A stretch of 64,000 nt of DNA from Nevskiales bacterium (lineage in GTDB: Bacteria > Pseudomonadota > Gammaproteobacteria > Nevskiales > Nevskiaceae). This document shows, piece after piece, positions 8,529 through 15,923 of this stretch (position 1 is its first letter; each line of letters starts with the position of its first letter). The stretch spans positions 62,001-126,000 of the forward strand of contig JAQVDP010000002.1 in the NCBI GenBank assembly GCA_028698335.1, given 5' to 3'. Position numbers and translations under genes: made by a program. A model generated the notes under the pieces. It saw only the letters and a list, made by a program, of their open reading frames with translations. It was not told where the DNA came from and did no database searches.

Positions 8529-9224
8529 ATGAAAGCGATTGGATCGATGCTGGTGCTGATGCTCGCCAGCGGTTGCGTCATGCAGAAGACCTACGACGCA
8601 TCGCAGGCGGCGGTGTCCGGCTGTCGTGCCGAGTTGCAGCAGTGCGACGCCGCTCGGCGGCAGTGCGGGACCGCACTGGAAGGCTGCGAGGCGCAGAACG
8701 CGGGCCTGCAGGAGCAACTGACCCAGAGCCGGACCCAGGCGGTCAGCGTCCAGACCGAGGCGCAGGCACTCGAGCAGCGTGCCAATGAGCTGCGCGGCAT
8801 GTTGCAGGCCGAGATTGCCGCCAAGGACGTGGAGATCGAACAACTGCGCGACCGGCTGTCGGTGCACGTACTCGACCGCATCCTGTTCACGACCGGCAGC
8901 GCCGAGATTCTGCCGGCCGGCCGGGCGGTCCTCGACAAGCTGGCGTCGGCGCTGGCGACCGGCAGCGAGTCGATTCGCGTCGAGGGTCATACCGACAGGG
9001 TCCCGATCGGGCCGGTCCTGCAGGCCAGGTACCCGAGCAACTGGGAGCTGTCCACCGCGCGGGCGTCGAGCGTCGTGCGTTATTTCCAGGACCGGCACCA
9101 GATCGATCCGCTGCGCCTCGAAGCGGTCGGGTATTCGATGTACCGCCCGGTCGCGACCGGCGACACGCCGGACGACCTGCAGCGCAACCGGCGCGTGGAG
9201 ATCGTGCTGACCGAGGCGGAGTGA
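8529..9224 (+). CDS. OmpA-family peptidoglycan-associated lipoprotein
   Basis: A 231-residue predicted lipoprotein. The signal peptide ends in a lipobox (ASGC, Cys16). A Cys- and Gln-rich stretch runs into a likely coiled coil (about residues 30-115), followed by an OmpA C-terminal domain with RVEGHTDRVPIG, NWELSTARA and RNRRVEIVL. Such proteins sit in the outer membrane and bind peptidoglycan. Several extra Cys residues occur just after the lipobox (CRAELQQC, RQCGTALEGC), which is unusual. CAGGAG precedes the ATG. Transcription probably starts near the FNR-like box at 8417. Confidence 0.85.
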   Translation: MKAIGSMLVLMLASGCVMQKTYDASQAAVSGCRAELQQCDAARRQCGTALEGCEAQNAGLQEQLTQSRTQAVSVQTEAQALEQRANELRGMLQAEIAAKDVEIEQLRDRLSVHVLDRILFTTGSAEILPAGRAVLDKLASALATGSESIRVEGHTDRVPIGPVLQARYPSNWELSTARASSVVRYFQDRHQIDPLRLEAVGYSMYRPVATGDTPDDLQRNRRVEIVLTEAE

Positions 9225-9300
9225 CCGTCCCGCGCGCCCGCGACGACCGCGGACGGTGCAAGGCGCGTCGTCGGCCCCGGTGGAGTCCGTCCCCGCGGGC

Positions 9301-10152
9301 TCAGCGCAGTCGGTGATGGATGGCCGGTTGCGACAGCGACCGCCGGCGCGTCGGCTGCGGAACGAACGACGGCTGCAGGCCGAGCATCCCTGACAACACC
9401 GCAGCGTTGTGGGGCGCATAGGCCAGCTCGTCGTTGTCGAAGTAGCAGTAGACGTCCTTGCCCTGCTGCTGCCAGTGGCGGATCAGCGTCGCCCAGTGTG
9501 CGAGTGCAGCCTCGCTGTAGCTGCCGCAGTAGGGCGCGCCGGGGCCATGCAGGCGCACATAGATGAATGGTGCGGTCGTGATCATCGGCGTCGTATACCC
9601 GGCCAGATCGTAGACGCACAGGGCGACCCGATGGCGACGCAGGATGTCGAGGATTTCCAGATGCAGCCAGCTCGGGTCGCGCAGTTCGATCGCGTAGCGC
9701 TGATCGGCTGGCAGGGCCTGGAGGAATCCGTTCAGGCGCTCGGCGTCCCGTTTCCAGTGCGGCGGGAGCTGGAACAGCAATGGTCCCAGCGTAGGGCCGA
9801 GCCCGCTGATCGCCTCGATGAGGCGCAGCGTTCCGGCGCCGGCATCCCTGAGCTTGCGGACGTGGGTCAGGTAACGGCTGGCCTTGACCGAGAACAGGAA
9901 GTCGTCGGGAACCTGCTCGCGCCACGATGCGACGGTGCGCGGGCGCGGCAGGCGGTAGAACGTATTGTTGACCTCGACGCTGCCGAAGCAACGCGAGTAC
10001 CAGCCCAGCTCGGCTCCGGCCCGCAGATCCTGCGGATAGAAGGAACCGATCCAGTGCGGATATGACCATCCCGCGGTTCCGATGTGGATCCGGCCTGGCT
10101 TGCAAGGCGGCACAGGGCCCGGGACCCGCTCATTTCTCCTGCGATTCTTCAT
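9301..10152 (-). CDS. DUF72 family protein
   Basis: A 283-residue soluble protein of the DUF72 (YecE-like) family, predicted to adopt a TIM-barrel fold of unknown reaction. Recognisable signatures are RIHIGTAGWSYPHW near residue 20, then VEVNNTFYRLP, FLFSVKASRYLTH, LFQLPPHW, YAIELRDPSW and the late YVRLHGPG and YCYFDNDE. Gene neighbours give no direct functional clue. It is divergent from the phosphotransferase gene at 10335. The start at 10152 is the first Met; a Met is not available nearer to the domain, so it was kept. Confidence 0.8.
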   Translation of the reverse strand: MKNRRRNERVPGPVPPCKPGRIHIGTAGWSYPHWIGSFYPQDLRAGAELGWYSRCFGSVEVNNTFYRLPRPRTVASWREQVPDDFLFSVKASRYLTHVRKLRDAGAGTLRLIEAISGLGPTLGPLLFQLPPHWKRDAERLNGFLQALPADQRYAIELRDPSWLHLEILDILRRHRVALCVYDLAGYTTPMITTAPFIYVRLHGPGAPYCGSYSEAALAHWATLIRHWQQQGKDVYCYFDNDELAYAPHNAAVLSGMLGLQPSFVPQPTRRRSLSQPAIHHRLR

Positions 10153-10250
10153 CTCGCAATCCCTTTTTTATAGTTCTTATGCATCGCCCTTGCTTGCGCG
10201 CGGCTCTCTACATTACGGGATTCTCTCCGTCGGGGCATGCCGGCACGATC

Positions 10251-10264
10251 TTGACGCAGATCAA
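10251..10264. promoter_or_regulatory. FNR/Anr-like box, full TTGA-N6-TCAA match
   Basis: TTGACGCAGATCAA has all eight outer TTGA/TCAA bases and only one mismatch to TTGAT-N4-ATCAA. GATGCT (10288-10293) lies 30.5 bases from its centre, as at the ftsH promoter. It would drive the phosphotransferase/P-loop gene from about 10299. The divergent DUF72 gene shows no matching -10 element. Confidence 0.6.
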
Positions 10265-10334
10265 AGTCCCTTGGGCGCCTTATGCGTGATGCTCTGGCCG
10301 TGATCGAGGCTGTTCGGCCAGCAGGAGTCTGACC

Positions 10335-12026
10335 ATGTCCGTTCCCGAGTCTTCGGTCGACGCTGCCGCCGCGGCGTTGCCCCCGTTGCTGCGCCCGCTG
10401 CTGGGCAAGCAGGCATATCCGCACCCGGTGTCGGCGATTACGCTGCTGCAGACCCACATTTCCTGGGTGCTGCTGACCGGAAACTACGTCTACAAGATCA
10501 AGAAGCCGGTCGATTTCGGATTTCTCGATTTTTCGACGCTCGAGCGCCGCCGCGAGGCCTGCGAGGCGGAGCTGCGGCTCAACCACCGGCTCGCGCCGGA
10601 GCTGTATCTCGGTCTGGTGCAGGTGATCCGCTCGGACGGCGGCGCCCGCATCGGCGACGTCGACGCAGCGGGGGCGGAGGTCGTCGAGTACGCGGTGCGC
10701 ATGCGCCAGTTCGGGCAGGACGCGCAGCTCGACCGCGTGCTGGAGTGCGGGGCGCTGGAGCCGGCGGCCCTGCTGCAGTTGGCGGCCGACATCGCGCGGT
10801 TCCATCTCGATGCGCCGGCTGCTCCCGCCGACAGCGGTTTCGGTTCGGATCAGGCGGTCTGGCAGCCGGTGGAGGACAACTTCGGTGTGCTGGAAGCGGC
10901 GGCGGCGACGCCGCATCAGCGGGCCCAGATCGCGGCGGTGCGACAGTGGTGCCGTGCGTGCTTCCGCGCGCTGCGGGGTCGGCTGGAGGATCGCCGCCGG
11001 CACGGCTGGATCCGCGAAGGGCATGGCGACCTGCATCTGGCCAATCTGGTCCTGATCGAGGGCCGGATCCGGGCCTTCGACTGCATCGAGTTCAGTGCGG
11101 ACCTGCGCTGGATCGACGTGATCAGCGACGTGGCGTTCCTGATGATGGATCTGGCGCATCGCGGGCGCGGCGACCTCGCATACCGCTTCATCAACCGCTA
11201 CCTGGAGGTCACCGGCGACTACGCCGGGATCGATCTGCTCGATTTCTACCGCGTGTACCGCGCGCTGGTCCGGGCCAAGGTCGCGGTCCTGCAGGCCCGC
11301 ACGTCATCGGGATTGGAGCGCCGCGCGCTGATGAGCGCCGCGCAGACCCATCTCGATCTGGCCCAGTCCTGGACCCTGCCATCACAGCCCCGGCTGCTGC
11401 TGATGCACGGACTGTCGGGATCGGGCAAGTCGCGGGTCAGCGCCGAGGTCAGCGCGCTGCTGCCGGCAATCCGTCTGCGCTCGGACGTCGAGCGCAAGCG
11501 TCTGTACGGCCTGGCCGCTGAGGCACGCAGCGGTTCGGCGCTCGATCACGGCATCTACGAATCGGACAGCAGCGAGCGGACCTACGCCAGACTGGCCGAT
11601 CTCGCGCGTGAACTGCTGCGGAGCGGGCACAGCGTGGTCGTCGACGCGACGTTTCTGCGGCGAGCGGACCGCGAACGCTTCGGCGTGCTGGCGGCGGAGC
11701 TGGGCGTACCGCTGCACATCCTGGCGTGTTCGGCGCCGGACGACGAACTGCGGCGCCGGGTGCGCAAGCGTGCGGAGAAGGGCGCCGACGCGTCCGAGGC
11801 GGGGGTGGAGGTCCTCGAGCGGCAGTTCGCGACGGTCGAGCCGCCGGCGGCCGACGAGGCGGCCCTGGTCATTCCGCTTGCAACCGATCTGCCGGGCGCC
11901 GCAAGGCCCGATGTATGCGCGGCCCTGGCCGCGCATGGCCTCGTCTGCCGCTACCGGCGATTCAGAACAGCCACTGCGGGCGCAGGATCAGCACCCCGCC
12001 CAGCATCAGCATCACCGTCCCGCTGA
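10335..12026 (+). CDS. Bifunctional APH-like phosphotransferase / P-loop ATPase
   Basis: A 563-residue fusion. Residues about 30-330 resemble aminoglycoside/choline phosphotransferases: GNYVYKIKKPV carries the ATP-binding Lys, and GHGDLHLANLV plus FDCIEF give the Brenner-type catalytic and metal-binding motifs. Residues about 350-540 form an AAA_33-type kinase with a P-loop (LSGSGKS) and RSDVERKRL. This fusion is a known bacterial family, but its substrate is unknown and nothing points to antibiotic resistance. A good FNR-like promoter precedes it. The last 65 bp overlap the convergent gene, and the Ala/Ser/Pro-rich tail there looks like read-through of an ancestral stop. Confidence 0.8.
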   Translation: MSVPESSVDAAAAALPPLLRPLLGKQAYPHPVSAITLLQTHISWVLLTGNYVYKIKKPVDFGFLDFSTLERRREACEAELRLNHRLAPELYLGLVQVIRSDGGARIGDVDAAGAEVVEYAVRMRQFGQDAQLDRVLECGALEPAALLQLAADIARFHLDAPAAPADSGFGSDQAVWQPVEDNFGVLEAAAATPHQRAQIAAVRQWCRACFRALRGRLEDRRRHGWIREGHGDLHLANLVLIEGRIRAFDCIEFSADLRWIDVISDVAFLMMDLAHRGRGDLAYRFINRYLEVTGDYAGIDLLDFYRVYRALVRAKVAVLQARTSSGLERRALMSAAQTHLDLAQSWTLPSQPRLLLMHGLSGSGKSRVSAEVSALLPAIRLRSDVERKRLYGLAAEARSGSALDHGIYESDSSERTYARLADLARELLRSGHSVVVDATFLRRADRERFGVLAAELGVPLHILACSAPDDELRRRVRKRAEKGADASEAGVEVLERQFATVEPPAADEAALVIPLATDLPGAARPDVCAALAAHGLVCRYRRFRTATAGAGSAPRPASASPSR

Positions 12027-13110
12027 GCAGCTTCAGCCAACGGCCGCCGCGCTCGGTGAGGCGGCTGCGCGACAGGGTCATGACGGCGACGCCGACCATC
12101 AGCGCGTCGTCGGCGATGTAGCCGAGGATGTACAGCCCGAGGTAGGCATAGTGCTGCCAGGGCGCCAGCGCCTGCTGGGTCAGGACCGCGGTGTACAGCG
12201 CCGGCAGCCCGGCGGTGCACAACAGTTCGACGAAGTTCACGACGACCGCCAGCGCCGCGACGGCCAGCATCGATCCGGCGATGGCGTCGGCGTTGAGGAC
12301 CGATCGGACCCGCGCATAGAGCCCCGGCTTGGCGCGATCCGGTATCGACATCGAAATGCCACGCCCGAACGCCACGAAGTCCTTGACGTTGACCGCGCCG
12401 ATCAGGATGGCGAGCGCGCCGAGCCCCCAGCGCAGTCCCGTGGACCAGCCGATGATCATGAACACGTTGAGCCAGGCCGCCATGAACGCGTAGTAGACGG
12501 CGCCGCTGACCAGCACGAAGGTCCCGGCGATCAGTATCATCCGCGTGCGGTTCTGCAGCCGGACCAGCAGCGACAGCAGGAACAGCAGGACCCAGGTTGC
12601 GCAGGGGTTGAATCCGTCGAGCAGCCCCAGCGCCAGCGTGAACAGCGGCAGGCCGAGTTCGGACACGCTGAGTCGGCCGAACAGTGGCGCGTCGACCGTG
12701 TCGTCGCCGTCCTTCGCCGCGGGGGCGTCGGTGGGGGCAAGCAGAGCCAGGATGTCGGGGCCGCTGCGCTCGGCGGTGGCGAATCCGACCAGGGTCCGGT
12801 CCCGATAGACGAAGGTCGGGACGCCCGGCGGCCAGATCCCGGCCAGGCGTGATCGCGTTTCGAGCTCGACGCGGGCGACCGGATCGCGGCCCACGTCGCG
12901 CAGTACGATGGTCAGCTCCGGGCGCTGCGTGCCCAGTGTTTCCAGATAGGCCTTGGCGTCACGGCAGTGCGGGCAGCCCTCGCGGACGTAGACGATCAGC
13001 GGCGCGTCGTCCGCGCGGGCGGCCTCCGCCGCCTGCGCCGACGGGGCCGTCGCCGCGGAGATTGCGACGAGCCACCATGCGATCATCAGCAGAAGGGAGC
13101 GAGCGGGCAT
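11962..13110 (-). CDS. Membrane protein with exported thioredoxin/glutaredoxin-like domain (DsbD-like)
   Basis: A 382-residue protein. An N-terminal signal peptide or anchor (residues 1-28) is followed by a thioredoxin-fold domain with CPHC (Cys46, Cys49) and the cis-Pro motif GVPTFVY. After a linker come about six membrane segments from residue 145. The first contains GFNPCATW, similar to the Pro-Cys motifs in DsbD/CcdA membrane domains, and a later one contains ELLCTAGLP. Electron transfer across the membrane between the paired Cys residues and the CPHC domain is a plausible role. The domain order differs from DsbD. An FNR-like box lies 58 bp upstream. Confidence 0.75.
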   Translation of the reverse strand: MPARSLLLMIAWWLVAISAATAPSAQAAEAARADDAPLIVYVREGCPHCRDAKAYLETLGTQRPELTIVLRDVGRDPVARVELETRSRLAGIWPPGVPTFVYRDRTLVGFATAERSGPDILALLAPTDAPAAKDGDDTVDAPLFGRLSVSELGLPLFTLALGLLDGFNPCATWVLLFLLSLLVRLQNRTRMILIAGTFVLVSGAVYYAFMAAWLNVFMIIGWSTGLRWGLGALAILIGAVNVKDFVAFGRGISMSIPDRAKPGLYARVRSVLNADAIAGSMLAVAALAVVVNFVELLCTAGLPALYTAVLTQQALAPWQHYAYLGLYILGYIADDALMVGVAVMTLSRSRLTERGGRWLKLLSGTVMLMLGGVLILRPQWLF

Positions 13111-13167
13111 CGTCTGGCGGCGGACAGGTGGACACAGTCATCATCGCCAAGACATCGCCGCCCGGCG

Positions 13168-13181
13168 TTGATCCGTATCAG
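13168..13181. promoter_or_regulatory. FNR/Anr-like box upstream of the DsbD-like gene
   Basis: TTGATCCGTATCAG matches TTGAT-N4-ATCAA except at the last base. On the minus strand GATGAT (13140-13145) lies 30.5 bases from the centre. The first four bases of the AI-2E permease's 3' end (13178-13181) overlap the site. Confidence 0.5.
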
Positions 13182-14278
13182 CCGTCCGGCGCCTGCGTCG
13201 GCTCCGGCGGGCCGTCGTGTCCGGGTGCGTGCTCCAGCCAGTGCGCCGTCAGGTTGATGGCCAGGGCCAGCAGGGCCGGACCGAGGAACACGCCCATGAT
13301 GCCGAACGCGAAGATGCCGCCGATCACGCCCATCAGCGTGAGCACGAAGGACAGGCGGTTGGCGCGGCTGATGATCAGCGGTTTGAGCAGATTGTCGATC
13401 GAGCTGATCGCCAGCGCCCCGTAGACCAGCATGAACACGCCCCAGGCCGGCTCGTCGTTGCGGAACAGCCAGATCGACGCGCCGGCCCACAGCAGCGGCG
13501 GGCCGAATGCGATCAGCGACAGGATGAAGGTCAGCGCGCCGAGCAGGAACGGATTGGGGACCCCGGCGATCGCGAAGCCGAGCGTCGCCACCATCGATTG
13601 CGCCAGTCCTGCGCCGACGATGCTGAACATGACCGCGACGATGGTCCGTCGCGCCGTGTCCAGCAGTTCATGGCCGAACGGTCCGGCGACGCGGTCCGCG
13701 GCCGCGGTGACGGCGGCGCCGAGACGGGTGCCGTTGCGGTAGAGGAAGTAGACCAGCAGGATCACCAGCACGAGCTGCAGGGCCGCGTTGCCCAGCGCAC
13801 GGCCGCTGGTGATCGCCATGCGTCGTGCGGGGTCGGCGAAGGTGCCGAGCAGTTCGGCGAGCCGGTGGCCGCCGTTGTCGATGGCCTGCAGCCACCAGGC
13901 CTGCAGCTGGTCGCCGAAGACCGGCAGGTGCTGCAGCCATTCGGGGGGCAATGCGCCGGATTTGAACCATTGATTCGCGGTCTGGACCAGCCAGCCGACG
14001 CCGTCGGCCAGGGACATGACCAGCAGGGTGGCCGGGGCCAGCGCCAGCAGGACCGTTGCGGTGCAGGCGATCGCGCTGGCGATGGCGCTGCGGTATCTGA
14101 GCCGCGCCAGCAGCCACGCGTAGGCCGGCCAGGTCGATACCGCAACGACGATGGCGAACAGGATCGCCGGAAAGAATGGCCGCAGCACCAGCCAGCAGCC
14201 GATGACGAGCAGCAGCACCAGCGCCAGCTGGGTCAGGGCTTCGACGTTGAGGCGTGATCGTGTATTCACGTTCGCCAT
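13178..14278 (-). CDS. AI-2E family transporter (PerM-like permease)
   Basis: A 366-residue inner-membrane protein of the AI-2E transporter/PerM family. It has paired N-terminal helices (about residues 12-55), a helix near 60-85, a central amphipathic soluble region (about 90-150) and four to five C-terminal helices. The late segments GVPNPFLLGALTFILSLIAFGP and the AFGIMGVFLGPALLA region are typical of the family. Characterised members export varied small molecules or Na+, and the name does not prove autoinducer transport. It lies 59 bp downstream of glgA on the same strand and may be cotranscribed with the glycogen genes. Confidence 0.83.
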   Translation of the reverse strand: MANVNTRSRLNVEALTQLALVLLLVIGCWLVLRPFFPAILFAIVVAVSTWPAYAWLLARLRYRSAIASAIACTATVLLALAPATLLVMSLADGVGWLVQTANQWFKSGALPPEWLQHLPVFGDQLQAWWLQAIDNGGHRLAELLGTFADPARRMAITSGRALGNAALQLVLVILLVYFLYRNGTRLGAAVTAAADRVAGPFGHELLDTARRTIVAVMFSIVGAGLAQSMVATLGFAIAGVPNPFLLGALTFILSLIAFGPPLLWAGASIWLFRNDEPAWGVFMLVYGALAISSIDNLLKPLIISRANRLSFVLTLMGVIGGIFAFGIMGVFLGPALLALAINLTAHWLEHAPGHDGPPEPTQAPDG

Positions 14279-14337
14279 GATCCCATGGACGGCATTCCGC
14301 GTCTTGGCTCGAGGGGTTCGGACGCGACCTCGAACGG

Positions 14338-15801
14338 TCAGTGTCCGGCCCCGGCGCTGCCGACGCTACGGTAGAGCTCGAGGTATCGGGCGGCCACGTG
14401 CCGCCACGAAAAGTCGCGGGCCATGCCGGTTCGCCTGAGGCGCTTCCACACGGCGGCGTCGCGGCGCAGCTGCAGGGCCCGGTCGATGCCGTAGATCACG
14501 CCTCCGGCATCGGCGTTGAGAAACTGGATTCCGGTCGCGGTCCCGGCGTCGAGTGAGTCGGCGTCGGCATCGACGACGGTGTCGGCCAGCCCGCCGGTGC
14601 GGTGGACCACGGGCACCGTGCCGTACCGCTGGGCGTACATCTGCGTCAGTCCGCAGGGTTCGAAGCGGGACGGCATCAGGAACACGTCCGCACCGGCGAC
14701 GATGCGGTGCGCAAGCCCCTCGTCGTAGCCGTAGTGCAGGGCGATCCGGTCCGGAGCGGCATGCGCGTGATGACGCAGCTCACGCTCGATCGCGCGGTCG
14801 CCGCTGCCGAGGATGACGAGCTGCACCGGCATCGTCATCAAGGCTTCCATCGCGTCGATCACCAGGTCGATGCCCTTCTGATGCGCGAAGCGGGTGATCA
14901 CGCCGATCAGTGCCGGGGCGTCGTCCTGTGCCAGGCCGAGTTCGGTCTGCAGCGCGAGCTTGTTGGCCTGCTTGCCGGACATCACCCGGACGCTGTTGTA
15001 GCGTTTGGCGATCAGCGGATCGCGGGCCGGATCCCAGGTCCGGTCGTCGATGCCGTTGGCGATGCCGTGCAGCCGATGCGCCCGGGACTGCAACAGGCCT
15101 TCGAACCCGAAGCCGAATGCCGGTGTCTGCACTTCCCGGGCGTAGCTCGGACTCACGGTGGTGACCGCGTCGGCATAGGTGATCCCGGCCTTGAGCTGCG
15201 ACAGGTGACCGTGGAATTCCACCCCCTCCATATGCCACCAGTGCGGCGGCAGGTTCAGCGTGCGGGCAAGCGTTTCCGGAAAGACGCCCTGGTACGCCAG
15301 ATTGTGGATCGTGAAGATGCGCGTGGCGCTGGCGCCGCGCTCGGCCAGCCACGGCATGACCAGCCCCGTCTGCCAGTCGTGCGCGTGGACCACGTCGGGA
15401 TCGAACGCCGGATCGGCACGCTGAACCACCGCCTGCGCGACGGCATCGGCGAACGCGCCGAAGCGCGCGCCGTTGTCGGGCCACGCGTGATGGTGCTCGT
15501 CGTGATACGGATCGCCGGGGCGATCGAACAGCGCCGGTGCGTCGAACAGATACAGCGGCACGTCGATCTGCGGGTGCCGCGCCTGCCACATGTCGAATGC
15601 GTGCACCGGTGTGGCGATCCGTCCGATGCCGCGCACGTCGCAGACCTGGTCGCGCCAGCCGCGATAGGCCGGAACGGCGATTCGCAGGTCCGCGCCGAGC
15701 GCGGCCAGCGCGGCGGGCAGGCTGCCGACGACATCGGCGAGACCGCCGGTCTTGACCAGCGGGAACAGCTCGCTGCTGGTGAAGAGGATCTGCTGTGGCA
15801 T
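14338..15801 (-). CDS. glgA: Glycogen synthase (ADP-glucose type)
   Basis: A 487-residue GT5 glucosyltransferase that elongates alpha-1,4-glucan from ADP-glucose. The N-terminal KTGGLADV (residues 17-24) is the ADP-glucose-binding motif. Further family motifs are HAHDWQTG, TIHNLAYQG, GVITRFAHQKGIDL and, near the end, MPSRFEPCGLTQMYAQRYG. The ATG at 15801 gives the expected N-terminus; the much longer open frame upstream is the shadow of the glgP gene. It is the last enzyme gene of the minus-strand glycogen cluster, 122 bp after glgP. Confidence 0.95.
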   Translation of the reverse strand: MPQQILFTSSELFPLVKTGGLADVVGSLPAALAALGADLRIAVPAYRGWRDQVCDVRGIGRIATPVHAFDMWQARHPQIDVPLYLFDAPALFDRPGDPYHDEHHHAWPDNGARFGAFADAVAQAVVQRADPAFDPDVVHAHDWQTGLVMPWLAERGASATRIFTIHNLAYQGVFPETLARTLNLPPHWWHMEGVEFHGHLSQLKAGITYADAVTTVSPSYAREVQTPAFGFGFEGLLQSRAHRLHGIANGIDDRTWDPARDPLIAKRYNSVRVMSGKQANKLALQTELGLAQDDAPALIGVITRFAHQKGIDLVIDAMEALMTMPVQLVILGSGDRAIERELRHHAHAAPDRIALHYGYDEGLAHRIVAGADVFLMPSRFEPCGLTQMYAQRYGTVPVVHRTGGLADTVVDADADSLDAGTATGIQFLNADAGGVIYGIDRALQLRRDAAVWKRLRRTGMARDFSWRHVAARYLELYRSVGSAGAGH

Positions 15802-15923
15802 CGGGTGTCGGGACGGGAATCGAGGAACGGGACGGCGCGGACGATTGCCGCTGATCCGGGGCGGACGCGGCCGAGCGGTCCCGGGACGCGGGTCCGGAAC
15901 CGCCTGCGGGCGGATGCCTGTGC

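Noticed and set aside
10335-12026. Aminoglycoside resistance gene
   Set aside because: The phosphotransferase-like half belongs to a fusion family with a P-loop kinase domain; APH resemblance alone does not indicate resistance.
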